From: DSXF01 sp964387495
GTDB taxonomy: Bacteria; Chloroflexota; Anaerolineae; Anaerolineales; Villigracilaceae
Length of the DNA: 64,000 nucleotides
Direction of reading: 5' to 3'
Assembly (NCBI GenBank): GCA_964387495.1
Contig: CAYLXB010000006.1
Span: forward strand, 15,116 to 79,115
The notes under the pieces are model-generated. The model searched no databases and was not told the DNA's origin. It was given only the letters and a program-made list of their open reading frames with translations. Positions 51,035 through 58,793 of the stretch are shown piece after piece. How positions within the stretch are numbered: the stretch's first letter is position 1; each line of letters begins with the position of its first letter. The position numbers and the translations under genes are program-made.

Positions 51035-51997
51035 CTACCCCCCGCCACCCATTTCCTGTTTTACTGCCGCGTACAGACTTTCAGCCTTCAATTCGTTCAG
51101 CGTGTAGCAGGGTGATTTCAGGTGCTCGGCCAGGGATTGGGCTAGGCCCTGGTCGAAGGCGGCGTGTTCCATGTTGATTACCACCGAGCGGACTTCATCC
51201 TCGGCGATCATCTCCGCGAAGCGGTAGGACTCTTCCTGCGGCGGCAGGGTGGTGATGGAGACATTGCCTGCTCCGTCGGTCAGCACGATCAGCAGAGGCT
51301 CCACATCCGGGTGGATCATGCGCTCCTGGCGCAGGATATCGTAAGACATTAAAAGCCCCGCCGAGAGCGGTGTCTTTCCGCCCACCGGAATGTTGACCAG
51401 GGCGCGTTGGGCCAGCTGTACCGAGTTGGTTGGCGGCAGCACCAGGGTGGCGCGGTCCTTCTGGAAGACGATCAACCCTACCCGGTCCCGCCTCTGGTAG
51501 GCGTCCGTTAAAAGGGACAGGATGGCGCCCTTGGTGGCGTTCATGCGTTCCGCCACTGCCATGGACCAGGAGGCATCCACCAAGAAGAGCACCAGGTTGG
51601 CGACCTTCTTGACACGCACCTTGCGCTGGATATCATATTTTTCGATGGCGAAGGCCAGCCGCTTGCGCTTTTCGGTGCGCCGCCGCTGGTAAGGCGCGGC
51701 GGCCCGGATGGTGGCGTCGAATGCCACATCGTCCAGCTTCCCGTTGGCCGGGCGGGAGCGGATGTAGCGCCCGTGCTTGCGTTCGGTGCGGGTGTACGAA
51801 CGCCGCCCGGCATGGCGGCGCGATAATTTATCCAGGGGGGTATTCAACTGGCGCGGCTTGAAGGTCTCGCCTACCTGCACCTTTTGGCCGCCATCCCACC
51901 AGTTGGCATTGGTGCTGGCAAAGATATCCTGTTGGGCCGGTTCGGGAGCGCCTTTGGCTTCGTCGTCCTGCTGGGCTTCATCCTCGAGTTTTAAGTT
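51035..51997 (-). CDS. chlD: VWA domain of ChlD-like chelatase subunit, entered by probable -1 frameshift
   Basis: The frame is open from the A9 run at 51996-52004 to 51035. The first part (about 40 residues, LEDEAQQDDEAKGAPEP) is the acidic/Pro linker typical of ChlD/BchD. The VWA domain follows with a MIDAS DASWSMA, and VLTDGAGNVS. No convincing start exists: the only candidate with any length is GTG 51880, without Shine-Dalgarno and inside the linker-to-VWA region. I infer synthesis as the C-terminal part of a 683-residue fusion with the overlapping ATPase. The VWA part docks the ATPase ring to the large chelatase subunit (CobN/ChlH type). Confidence 0.75.
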   Translation of the reverse strand, partial: NLKLEDEAQQDDEAKGAPEPAQQDIFASTNANWWDGGQKVQVGETFKPRQLNTPLDKLSRRHAGRRSYTRTERKHGRYIRSRPANGKLDDVAFDATIRAAAPYQRRRTEKRKRLAFAIEKYDIQRKVRVKKVANLVLFLVDASWSMAVAERMNATKGAILSLLTDAYQRRDRVGLIVFQKDRATLVLPPTNSVQLAQRALVNIPVGGKTPLSAGLLMSYDILRQERMIHPDVEPLLIVLTDGAGNVSITTLPPQEESYRFAEMIAEDEVRSVVINMEHAAFDQGLAQSLAEHLKSPCYTLNELKAESLYAAVKQEMGGGG

Positions 51998-53085
51998 TTT
52001 TTTTGCTCTTGTCCGTCGCGCGGTTCAGGGTTATCTTCCGGCTCACCCGGCTGGGACTGTCCCTGCAATTGCTCGATGCGTTCCTGCAGTTGCTCGGTGG
52101 TGATCTCGGCCTGCTGGAAAGGTGTCCGCTTCAGGCGGTGCGGCAGGGCCAGTTCGGCCGCCAGGGCAATATCGTGATCGGTGATGGAGGTGCGCCCTTC
52201 GAAGGCTGCCTCGGCGCGTGCCGCTTTTAGAATGATCAGGTCTGCACGGTGACCGTCCACGTTCAACGAGGCAGTCAGCGCGGCAATCGAAAGCAGGTCA
52301 CGGCTGGTGTATGTCACCTCGTCCACCAGGGTGCGCGCCAGTTCGATCTGCCGGGAAAGTTCCTGTTCTTTGGGCAGCCATACCTTGCGGAAAGCTTCCG
52401 AATCCTTCTCGAACGCGATGTTTCGCTCCATGATCAGCACGCGCTCGCGCGGCTCCCGGATGCCGGTGATGTCCACCGAAAGGGCAAAGCGGTCCAGCAG
52501 CTGCGGGCGCAGGTCGCCTTCTTCCGGATTCATCGTGCCGACCAGGATGAAGCGTGCCGGGTGCGTGAAGGAGATCCCCTCGCGTTCGACGATGTTCATG
52601 CCCATGGCGGCCGAGTCCAGCAGGACATCCACCACATGGTCGTCCAGCAGGTTGACTTCATCTATATAAAGAAGGCCGCGGTTGGCTGCCGCCAGTACGC
52701 CCGGCTCGAAGTGGCGTTCGCCTTTCTGGATGGCCTGCTCAATGTCCAGTGTGCCCACCACCCGGTCTTCGGTGGCGGAGACAGGCAGGTTGATGAACGG
52801 CGTGGGGCGTGTGACAACCGGCAGTTCCTTTTTGGCTGCTGCCCGTTCGCGGCATTCCGTACACCAGGTATTCGGTTTATGCGGGTCACATCCAAAACGG
52901 CAGCCCTGCACGGCCTCCACGCTGGGCAGCAGGGCTGCCAGGGCGCGTGCCATGGTGGACTTGGCCGTCCCGCGTTCGCCGCGGATGAGTACGCCGCCGA
53001 TGCGTGCATCCACGGCGTTGAGGATCAGGGCGCGTCGCATACGCTCTTGTCCGACTATTGCAGTGAAAGGGTATATGGCTGGCAT
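51991..53085 (-). CDS. chlI: ChlI-like AAA+ ATPase of Mg/Co chelatase
   Basis: 364 residues from ATG 53085 with GGAG upstream; an ATG at 53148 is less likely. AAA+ motifs are Walker A RGERGTAKSTMA, Walker B GLLYIDEVNLLD, sensor 1 VGTMNPEEGDLRPQLLDRF and the ChlI Cys insert CDPHKPNTWCTECRE. The C-terminus after about residue 325 is Gln/Glu/Pro-rich (linker) and ends QEQKKT at TAA 51991, only because of the reading frame at the A9 run. The ATPase drives metal insertion into tetrapyrroles. With no photosynthesis genes nearby, cobalt chelation for cobalamin is the more likely use. Confidence 0.88.
   Translation of the reverse strand: MPAIYPFTAIVGQERMRRALILNAVDARIGGVLIRGERGTAKSTMARALAALLPSVEAVQGCRFGCDPHKPNTWCTECRERAAAKKELPVVTRPTPFINLPVSATEDRVVGTLDIEQAIQKGERHFEPGVLAAANRGLLYIDEVNLLDDHVVDVLLDSAAMGMNIVEREGISFTHPARFILVGTMNPEEGDLRPQLLDRFALSVDITGIREPRERVLIMERNIAFEKDSEAFRKVWLPKEQELSRQIELARTLVDEVTYTSRDLLSIAALTASLNVDGHRADLIILKAARAEAAFEGRTSITDHDIALAAELALPHRLKRTPFQQAEITTEQLQERIEQLQGQSQPGEPEDNPEPRDGQEQKKT
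51996..52005 (-). other. Slippery sequence for -1 frameshift (A9 run)
   Basis: The minus-strand codons CAA AAA AAA ACT TAA contain nine A residues. Two adjacent Lys codons preceded by A give a slippery A_AAA_AAA heptamer. A -1 shift reads AAC TTA AAA CTC GAG and joins the ATPase frame to the VWA frame, with the ATPase stop just 2 codons after the slip site. Confidence 0.7.
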
Positions 53086-53132
53086 CGAAACTCCAGCCAG
53101 CATTATATCGCACCATTTTCGCATGGCAAGGG

Positions 53133-53161
53133 TTGTCAACTTGTCCATTCCCCCTTATAAT
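53133..53161 (+). promoter_or_regulatory. rpsA promoter
   Basis: TTGTCA (53133-53138), a 17-bp spacer and TATAAT (53156-53161) lie about 35 bp upstream of the S1 gene. Confidence 0.75.
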
Positions 53162-53195
53162 ACAACCTACAATTTTTTAAGCCGGAGTCACTCGA

Positions 53196-54452
53196 ATGAT
53201 GGAATTGAATGAAGCCCAGCCCGGGCAGGGGGCCGTATCTGGAGAGAGCCAGGTAGAGGCAAACAACAGCAATAATGCAAGCATGGATAGTCTACTGCGG
53301 GACGAGTCGTTCAGCATTGATATGCCCCAGCAGGGTGAGATCCGTACTGGTGTGGTTGCCAGCATCAGCCCTACCCAGATCCTTGTCAGCATTGGCACCA
53401 AATCCGAAGGCGTGATTGCCGGACGCGAACTTGACCAGATGGAACCGGAAGAACGCGCCAGCCTGCAGGTCGGTCAGGAAATCCCGGTTTATATCGTGAA
53501 CCCTGAAGATGCCAGTGGAAATGTTGTCCTGTCCTTCACCCGCGCCCGCGAACAGATGTCGTGGGGAGCAGTCGAAGGCATGCTGGAGGGCGACCAGGTT
53601 TATGAGAGCAAGGTCACCGGTTACAACAAGGGTGGCCTGATTGTCACCATCCAGGGCCTGCGCGGTTTCGTGCCTGCCTCACAGATCAGCGCCATGCGGC
53701 GTTCCTCGGTTGCCGGGGATACCCCTGAGCAGCGCTGGGCGCGCATGGTTGGCGATCCGATCACGGTGCGCGTGATCGAGGTGGACCGCGAACGCCGGCG
53801 CCTGATCCTTTCTGAGCGCGCTGCAAGCACTGAGACCCGCCAGTCTCTCAAGGAACGCGTCATCGAAGAACTTCAACCGGGTGAGATTCGCACCGGGCGC
53901 GTTACCAGCCTGGCCGACTTTGGTGCCTTTGTCAATATCAACGGCGCAGACGGCTTGGTACACCTTTCAGAACTTTCCTGGGAGCATGTTCAACACCCAC
54001 GCGAGATTCTGGAAGTTGGGCAGGAAGTCAAAGTCAAGGTCATCAGCGTGGATAAGGAAAAGAAGCGCATTGGCCTTTCCATCCGCCAGACCCAGGACGA
54101 TCCCTGGCGTGCCAAGATCGAAAAGTTCCGCACCGGCCAACTGGTGGAAGGTGTGATCACCCGCCTGACCAAGTTCGGCGCTTTTGCCCGCCTGGAGGGC
54201 GACATTGAAGGACTGATCCATATCTCTGAGATCAGCGAGAGCCGCATCGAGCACCCCAAGGAAGTTTTACACGAAGGTGATGTCCTCACGCTGCGCATCA
54301 TTCGCATCGACGCCGATCAGCGCCGCATTGGCCTGAGTCTGCGTAAAGTTGACTCGCCAGCTTATGCCGACAAGGACCTCAAAGCCCTGGCGGCTGACCT
54401 GAATTTCGACGAAAAAGAATCCTCAACCTCTGAGCCTGAAGCTGAAGCCTAA
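53196..54452 (+). CDS. rpsA: Ribosomal protein S1-like, four S1 domains
   Basis: 418 residues with GGAG upstream. Four S1/OB repeats lie at about 45-115, 132-205, 222-291 and 308-377; the best preserved read GEIRTGRVTSLADFGAFVNI...GLVHLSELSW and GQLVEGVITRLTKFGAFARL...GLIHISEIS (outline). A disordered acidic N-terminus and C-terminus flank them. S1 holds mRNA on the 30S subunit. The four-repeat architecture is like that of Gram-positive and other non-proteobacterial S1 homologues. Such cells often use leaderless or weak-SD starts, consistent with several starts here. Confidence 0.92.
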   Translation: MMELNEAQPGQGAVSGESQVEANNSNNASMDSLLRDESFSIDMPQQGEIRTGVVASISPTQILVSIGTKSEGVIAGRELDQMEPEERASLQVGQEIPVYIVNPEDASGNVVLSFTRAREQMSWGAVEGMLEGDQVYESKVTGYNKGGLIVTIQGLRGFVPASQISAMRRSSVAGDTPEQRWARMVGDPITVRVIEVDRERRRLILSERAASTETRQSLKERVIEELQPGEIRTGRVTSLADFGAFVNINGADGLVHLSELSWEHVQHPREILEVGQEVKVKVISVDKEKKRIGLSIRQTQDDPWRAKIEKFRTGQLVEGVITRLTKFGAFARLEGDIEGLIHISEISESRIEHPKEVLHEGDVLTLRIIRIDADQRRIGLSLRKVDSPAYADKDLKALAADLNFDEKESSTSEPEAEA

Positions 54453-54461
54453 ATCAATATA

Positions 54462-54485
54462 AGAGCGCACCAGCCGGTGCGCTCT
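54462..54485 (+). terminator. rpsA terminator hairpin
   Basis: AGAGCGCACC / GGTGCGCTCT form a 10-bp stem with loop AGCC. It sits just ahead of the TATAAT (54488-54493) of the next gene; the U-tract is weak. Confidence 0.7.
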
Positions 54486-54497
54486 CTTATAATCATA

Positions 54498-55580
54498 ATG
54501 CTTTTGGTTGACGCCCACGAAGACCTGGCTTTTAATATCCTTTCCTTTGGACGTGACTATACGCGCCCGGCTCATGAAACGCGCCGCCTAGAAGAGGCTG
54601 CTCCTGTCCCGGACGGCAATACTCTGTTAGGTTGGCCCGACTACCAGCGCGCCCGGGTGGCGGTCGTTTTTGCCACCTTATTCGTTGCTCCGGTCCGTAA
54701 AAAAGTTGGCGAATGGGAGACGCAAATCTACTCCACAGCGGCGGAAGCGCAGCGGTTGTATTTGGCGCAGCTGGATGTTTACCGGCGTTTGATCGATTCC
54801 CACCCTGATAAATTTTATTTCATTACATCCCGCACCGACCTGGAACGAGGCCTTTCTCATTGGGCTGACCCGGCCCTGGATCAAACCGGCCATCCGGTAG
54901 GCCTGACCCTCTTGATGGAAGGTGCTGAAGGTATCCACACGCCGGGTGAAGTGGCCGAATGGTGGCAGCGCGGCTTGCGGACCATCGGCCCTGCCTGGGC
55001 TGGGACGCGCTTTTGCGGCGGGACCCAGGAACCGGGGCCGCTGACCAGCGAAGGCCGTGCCCTGCTGGCTGCCATGGCGGATTTGAATTTCACACTCGAC
55101 CTGAGTCACATGGACGAACCCGCTGCCATGCAGGCACTGAATGAGTATCCCGGCCCTATTATTGTCAGTCATGCAAATGCTCTTGCCATGCTGCCAGGTT
55201 CTGAGTCGAATCGGCACCTTTCTGACCGGGTGATTGCTGGCCTGATTGAACGGGATGCGATCATTGGGGTCATTCCCTTCAATGCTTTTCTGAAAGCGGG
55301 TTGGAAGAAGGGGGACAGCCGCCGGGGTATTAAGCTGGAACACCTTGTCTTTCACATTGACCATATTTGCCAGATGGCCGGTGATGCCCGTCATGTGGGC
55401 CTGGGCAGTGATTTCGATGGCGGTTTTGGCTTGGAATCGGTGCCGGAAGATGTGGATACGATCGCGGATCTGGGCAAACTGGAAGGCTTATTGAACGGTC
55501 GCGGTTACAGCCAGGAGGACATTGAGGCGATCATGTCTGGAAACTGGCTGGGCCACCTGTGCAGGAGTCTGCCCGCATGA
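54498..55580 (+). CDS. Renal dipeptidase-family (M19) metallopeptidase
   Basis: 360 residues from ATG 54498, giving MLLVDAHEDLAFNIL. The dizinc site is complete: VDAHEDLA (HxD), LLMEGAEG (bridging Glu), LDLSHMDE (His), IVSHANALAM (His) and GLGSDFDGGFG (Asp). The enzyme cleaves dipeptides, often with D-residues. A GTG at 54477 lies inside the rpsA terminator hairpin and is unlikely. TATAAT ends 4 nt before the ATG and there is no Shine-Dalgarno, so a leaderless or near-leaderless mRNA is probable. It overlaps the next gene by four bases. Confidence 0.9.
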   Translation: MLLVDAHEDLAFNILSFGRDYTRPAHETRRLEEAAPVPDGNTLLGWPDYQRARVAVVFATLFVAPVRKKVGEWETQIYSTAAEAQRLYLAQLDVYRRLIDSHPDKFYFITSRTDLERGLSHWADPALDQTGHPVGLTLLMEGAEGIHTPGEVAEWWQRGLRTIGPAWAGTRFCGGTQEPGPLTSEGRALLAAMADLNFTLDLSHMDEPAAMQALNEYPGPIIVSHANALAMLPGSESNRHLSDRVIAGLIERDAIIGVIPFNAFLKAGWKKGDSRRGIKLEHLVFHIDHICQMAGDARHVGLGSDFDGGFGLESVPEDVDTIADLGKLEGLLNGRGYSQEDIEAIMSGNWLGHLCRSLPA

Positions 55581-56059
55581 CCACCCCCGGCATGCAAGAA
55601 AGTCCGCTGAGCTCCTCTCAGCAACCGAATACCCCATCCCGTCTGCGGACCAGGATTGGTCTTATCGTGACACTGATCGGGTTTGCCCTGTTTGTGATTG
55701 GTGCTAAACCGGACTGGTTCGGCTGGAATCTCAGCCCGGTCGTCGGCTTTGTCCAGATTACAGCTTTTATTATTGGACTGGGAATCATGTGCATCGGCGG
55801 CCATATCGGATTGGTGGCCCTGTGGTGCGGCCAGCAGCGCTCCATTGCGGCGGACGTCGGCCAGCGCCTGGTCGGCACCGGTTATGTGGTGGCTGTATTT
55901 TCCGGCATGGCCGATATTTTTGGCATGGGCACACACCCCCTGCCTGGTATTCCCTTTTTCGGTCCCTGGCAAGCCACAGGGGTGGAAATTGGGCTGGTCA
56001 TTATTTGTGTCGGTTTTTTGATGTTCCCACCCCCCAAGCACCCTCCTGCTGTATCTTGA
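55577..56059 (+). CDS. Four-helix membrane protein of unknown function
   Basis: 160 residues from ATG 55577, overlapping the M19 stop (ATGA). After a polar N-terminus of about 25 residues there are four hydrophobic segments (about 27-45, 56-78, 93-112 and 133-152). The last loop carries HPLPGIPFFGPWQATG. No known family is recognised. Tight coupling suggests it is translated with the dipeptidase but gives no function. Confidence 0.65.
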   Translation: MTTPGMQESPLSSSQQPNTPSRLRTRIGLIVTLIGFALFVIGAKPDWFGWNLSPVVGFVQITAFIIGLGIMCIGGHIGLVALWCGQQRSIAADVGQRLVGTGYVVAVFSGMADIFGMGTHPLPGIPFFGPWQATGVEIGLVIICVGFLMFPPPKHPPAVS

Positions 56060-56079
56060 ATGGCCTCCCAATAAAAATG

Positions 56080-56100
56080 AACAGGGCTTCATGCCCTGTT
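56080..56100. terminator. Terminator between the membrane protein and Hsp70-like genes
   Basis: AACAGGGC / GCCCTGTT form an 8-bp stem with a 5-nt loop, flanked by A-rich and T-rich sequence, between convergent genes. Confidence 0.75.
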
Positions 56101-56101
56101 T

Positions 56102-57445
56102 TCATTCTCTGTTTCCCAGCCTGGCCCGGATCGCCAGTCCAGCCGTGACGCTGCTGAAAGCATTGGATTGTTTGATGCGTCCTGCCCCGAAGACGCGTTC
56201 CAACATGACTGTAAACAACGGAATATTGGACGAGCCGCCGGTTTTGACCACGGCGTCGATCTGGCCCGGCTCCAGCCCCGAAGCTGTCAGGGTTTCCAGC
56301 AGGGTGCTTTCGATCTGCCTGGCATGGTGAAGAATATCGTTTTCAAATTGCCAGCGCGTGTATAACTCCCAAAGGTCGATATGCCGGTCCTTTAACGCAA
56401 TTACAGCCGCAGCCTGGCTTGATAGGGCAATCTTGGCGGCTTCCACCTGGTTGTAGAATGAGAAGGCCAGGTCGTTGAAGATCAGCGATTGGAGCGTCTT
56501 CAGCCGAGCCGGAGCCTGCCCGGCGTGGATGGCTTTATCCAGCAGGTTGCGGTTGAGCGGGGTACTCAGTTCGGGCAGTGCGATCCAATCGGGCACGGCC
56601 TGGATCAGTTCTTGAATCTCAGGCTGGTGATTGACCGCGCCCCAACCGAAGTGCGGCAACAGGCGTTTTTCGATGATAGCCCGGTCGAAATCTGATCCAG
56701 CGATGTCGATGCCGCCGCTGGCGTAGACCTGGCGGTTGTGCGGATCTCCCAGGCGCAGGATGGCAATATCCAGGGTACCGCCGCCGAAATCGAAGATCAG
56801 TGCGTTTTGCGGTTTTTCCAACCCCTGCTCATAAAACAGGGCTGCAGCCACCGGCTCGAGTTCGAAATCCACTTCCTCGAACCCGGCTGCCAGCGCAGCC
56901 TGCCTCAGGGTCTCCTCTGCCTGGCAGTCGAGTTCCGGCGACTCGGAAAATTTTACCGGCCTGCCCAGCGTCACGCCGCTGACCGGTTCGCCCAATTCCT
57001 CCTCGGTACGTTTTTTTAGCAGGGAAAGGTAAGCCTGCACCAATTCGCTGACGGTATAGTAACGCTCGAAGATCTGTGTGCCACTGTATTTGCCCGTCCC
57101 CTTGCGCAGGGCGGTCTTGAGATATTGCAACAGGCGCCCCGGCCGCAATTCGTCCACGTAAACGTAGACATCCCGCACATAGGACATTTCCGCGCCGTGA
57201 TACTCGATCTCACCGGCCCACTTCTTGACATAGCGCCTCTGGCGGTTGACGTTGTGGCGGTAATACAGTTCCACTGCCTCCTGGCCGATGGAGCATTCGT
57301 AATCCTTGGTGATGTAAAGGATGGTCTTGACCACCTCCGGCAGGATGTTTTTACGGTCCAGCGGCAGGACCCGTACCCGCTGGCCAGCGCTTACTGCCAC
57401 GCCCGAGTTGGATGTTCCAAAGTCCAGTCCAATTTTTATGCCCAT
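56102..57445 (-). CDS. Hsp70-like ATPase (YegD type)
   Basis: 447 residues comprising only the actin/Hsp70 nucleotide-binding domain. Phosphate 1 is IGLDFGTSNSGVAV, phosphate 2 IFDFGGGTLDIAIL, and the adenosine motif TGGSSNIPLF. There is no substrate-binding domain or C-terminal lid, as in YegD and related single-domain Hsp70-like proteins. It probably acts as an ATP-driven switch with a partner. The partner is likely the propeller protein encoded 42 bp upstream in the same run. The ATG lacks an obvious ribosome-binding site. Confidence 0.88.
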   Translation of the reverse strand: MGIKIGLDFGTSNSGVAVSAGQRVRVLPLDRKNILPEVVKTILYITKDYECSIGQEAVELYYRHNVNRQRRYVKKWAGEIEYHGAEMSYVRDVYVYVDELRPGRLLQYLKTALRKGTGKYSGTQIFERYYTVSELVQAYLSLLKKRTEEELGEPVSGVTLGRPVKFSESPELDCQAEETLRQAALAAGFEEVDFELEPVAAALFYEQGLEKPQNALIFDFGGGTLDIAILRLGDPHNRQVYASGGIDIAGSDFDRAIIEKRLLPHFGWGAVNHQPEIQELIQAVPDWIALPELSTPLNRNLLDKAIHAGQAPARLKTLQSLIFNDLAFSFYNQVEAAKIALSSQAAAVIALKDRHIDLWELYTRWQFENDILHHARQIESTLLETLTASGLEPGQIDAVVKTGGSSNIPLFTVMLERVFGAGRIKQSNAFSSVTAGLAIRARLGNRE

Positions 57446-57487
57446 AGTTTTTGTAAACGGGTTTTCAGTTCGGTGAAAAGCGGTTGA

Positions 57488-58648
57488 CTAGAGCCTGATC
57501 CCGGCAAAGGCCAGCAGGTCACCCTCGGCAGGGATACGCCCGCTGCCTGCCAGTTCGCTCACGTTGTGCAGGCTCACCCGCCCATCCTGGTGCAGGGCTG
57601 CGGTCCAATCCGTCTCGCGCAGTGCGGCCGCCCCAACCACGCGCACTCCCTGTTCGCGCCGTGCCGGGGAAAACACACCCTGTCCTCTGGAACGTGCCGT
57701 ACCGGCTGGTTCCAGGTTGGTCTCCGGCCAGTGGATCAGCTTGCCGATCTGAGTCATCACCAGCAGTGAGTCGCGTGGCTGAAAAACGAAGGCTGCCGCC
57801 AGGTGGTCAGTGATGCTCAACTTTATGGTTTCTTCGATGGCATAAGAAAGCCTTTCGACCTCCAGGCAGGCCAGCCAGCCCTCCCAAGTGACCAGTGCCA
57901 GACGGTCGCTTTGTTTGTACAGGCCCACATCAAATGGCTGGTCGGCTTTTTCGTTAACTCCTTTGCCAATGAAATGATTCTCGAGAACCGAGCGTGCCAT
58001 GCTGGCAGGAATCTTCTTGGCACAGCCTCGGCGGCTGGCTTGAACAATGACATCGAAGAGTGCCAGGCTGGCCAGGGGTGTAATGCAGGCCAGCAGTTCC
58101 CCTGCCTGCGGTTCACATGGAATCCGGATCTGCTCCCACTCCCGTGCCTGGTCCAGGTTTACAGGGGGCATTTCATCCACCGTCAGGGTTGCCACGCGGC
58201 CGGATGTAAATGTGAAGAGCAATTCCTCGCCCGCTGCCACAGCCAACAGGCGCGGCTTCTGCATCTCGCCCTGGATGTGTCCGGGCAGGGTGGCCTGATC
58301 CAGGGAGTCTCTCTCCAATTCCAGGCGCAAAACCCGCCCGCGCTCATCGTAGACCAGCAGGTTCAGAACTTCAGGCTGGGATCCGTCCGGGAGAACCTGG
58401 TCGGATCCGGAATCCGTCCCAAAGCGGCGCCTGACCATTTCCAACTGGTATTCCAGATGGGTAATGCGCTTTTCATACTCATCCACCCTCACGCCGGACT
58501 GTAGGGCCAGGTTTTCCGACTGCAATTCCTCGTTACGCTCGGCCAGTTCGCGCAGGCGGTTGGCGATGATCTTGAGGATGGGTGCCGCGGATGAGGGCCG
58601 TGCCTCCACTTCTTTAAGCCATTCTTCGATCTTTTCAGAAGTTATCAT
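57488..58648 (-). CDS. Coiled-coil protein with GyrA C-terminal-like propeller repeats
   Basis: 386 residues from ATG 58648 with AAAGGA upstream. Residues about 25-75 form a coiled coil (ELAERNEELQSENLALQ, THLEYQLEMVRRRF). The rest is beta-rich with blade-like repeats: VVQ-like LFDVIVQASRRGCAKKIP, FIGKGVNEKADQPFDVGL, RLALVTWEGWLACLEV, LLVMTQIGKLIHWP and the RSRGQGVFSP stretch. These recall the DNA-wrapping GyrA C-terminal pinwheel (LVTRKGxxKRT, GKGV). It lacks all other gyrase parts. Paired with the Hsp70-like gene; possible roles are DNA binding or a scaffold. The family is inferred, not proven. Confidence 0.6.
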   Translation of the reverse strand: MITSEKIEEWLKEVEARPSSAAPILKIIANRLRELAERNEELQSENLALQSGVRVDEYEKRITHLEYQLEMVRRRFGTDSGSDQVLPDGSQPEVLNLLVYDERGRVLRLELERDSLDQATLPGHIQGEMQKPRLLAVAAGEELLFTFTSGRVATLTVDEMPPVNLDQAREWEQIRIPCEPQAGELLACITPLASLALFDVIVQASRRGCAKKIPASMARSVLENHFIGKGVNEKADQPFDVGLYKQSDRLALVTWEGWLACLEVERLSYAIEETIKLSITDHLAAAFVFQPRDSLLVMTQIGKLIHWPETNLEPAGTARSRGQGVFSPARREQGVRVVGAAALRETDWTAALHQDGRVSLHNVSELAGSGRIPAEGDLLAFAGIRL

Positions 58649-58663
58649 GGCGGTTCCTTTGCC

Positions 58664-58716
58664 GGAAGTACGGCGTACTCCTGTCCCGTGAAGGATCAAG
58701 AGTACGCCGCACTTCC
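58664..58716 (-). repeat. Long inverted repeat ahead of the propeller gene
   Basis: GGAAGT-a-CGGCGTACTC and GAGTACGCCG-c-ACTTCC form a 17-position stem with one mismatch and a 19-nt loop. There is no T run after it. Its 3' side ends beside the ribosome-binding site of the 57488-58648 gene. Confidence 0.7.
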
Positions 58717-58793
58717 AGCGCCGCGCCGCTTATCTTCTTTCGCGAGGGGCCGGATTACGTGCTCCGGCCTGGCAGGATTTTCATGCAGGCAGG

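Noticed and set aside
52249..53160. 303-codon plus-strand frame opposite the ChlI-like gene
   Set aside because: Antisense to Walker A and B coding sequence; His/Arg/Gln-rich shadow composition.
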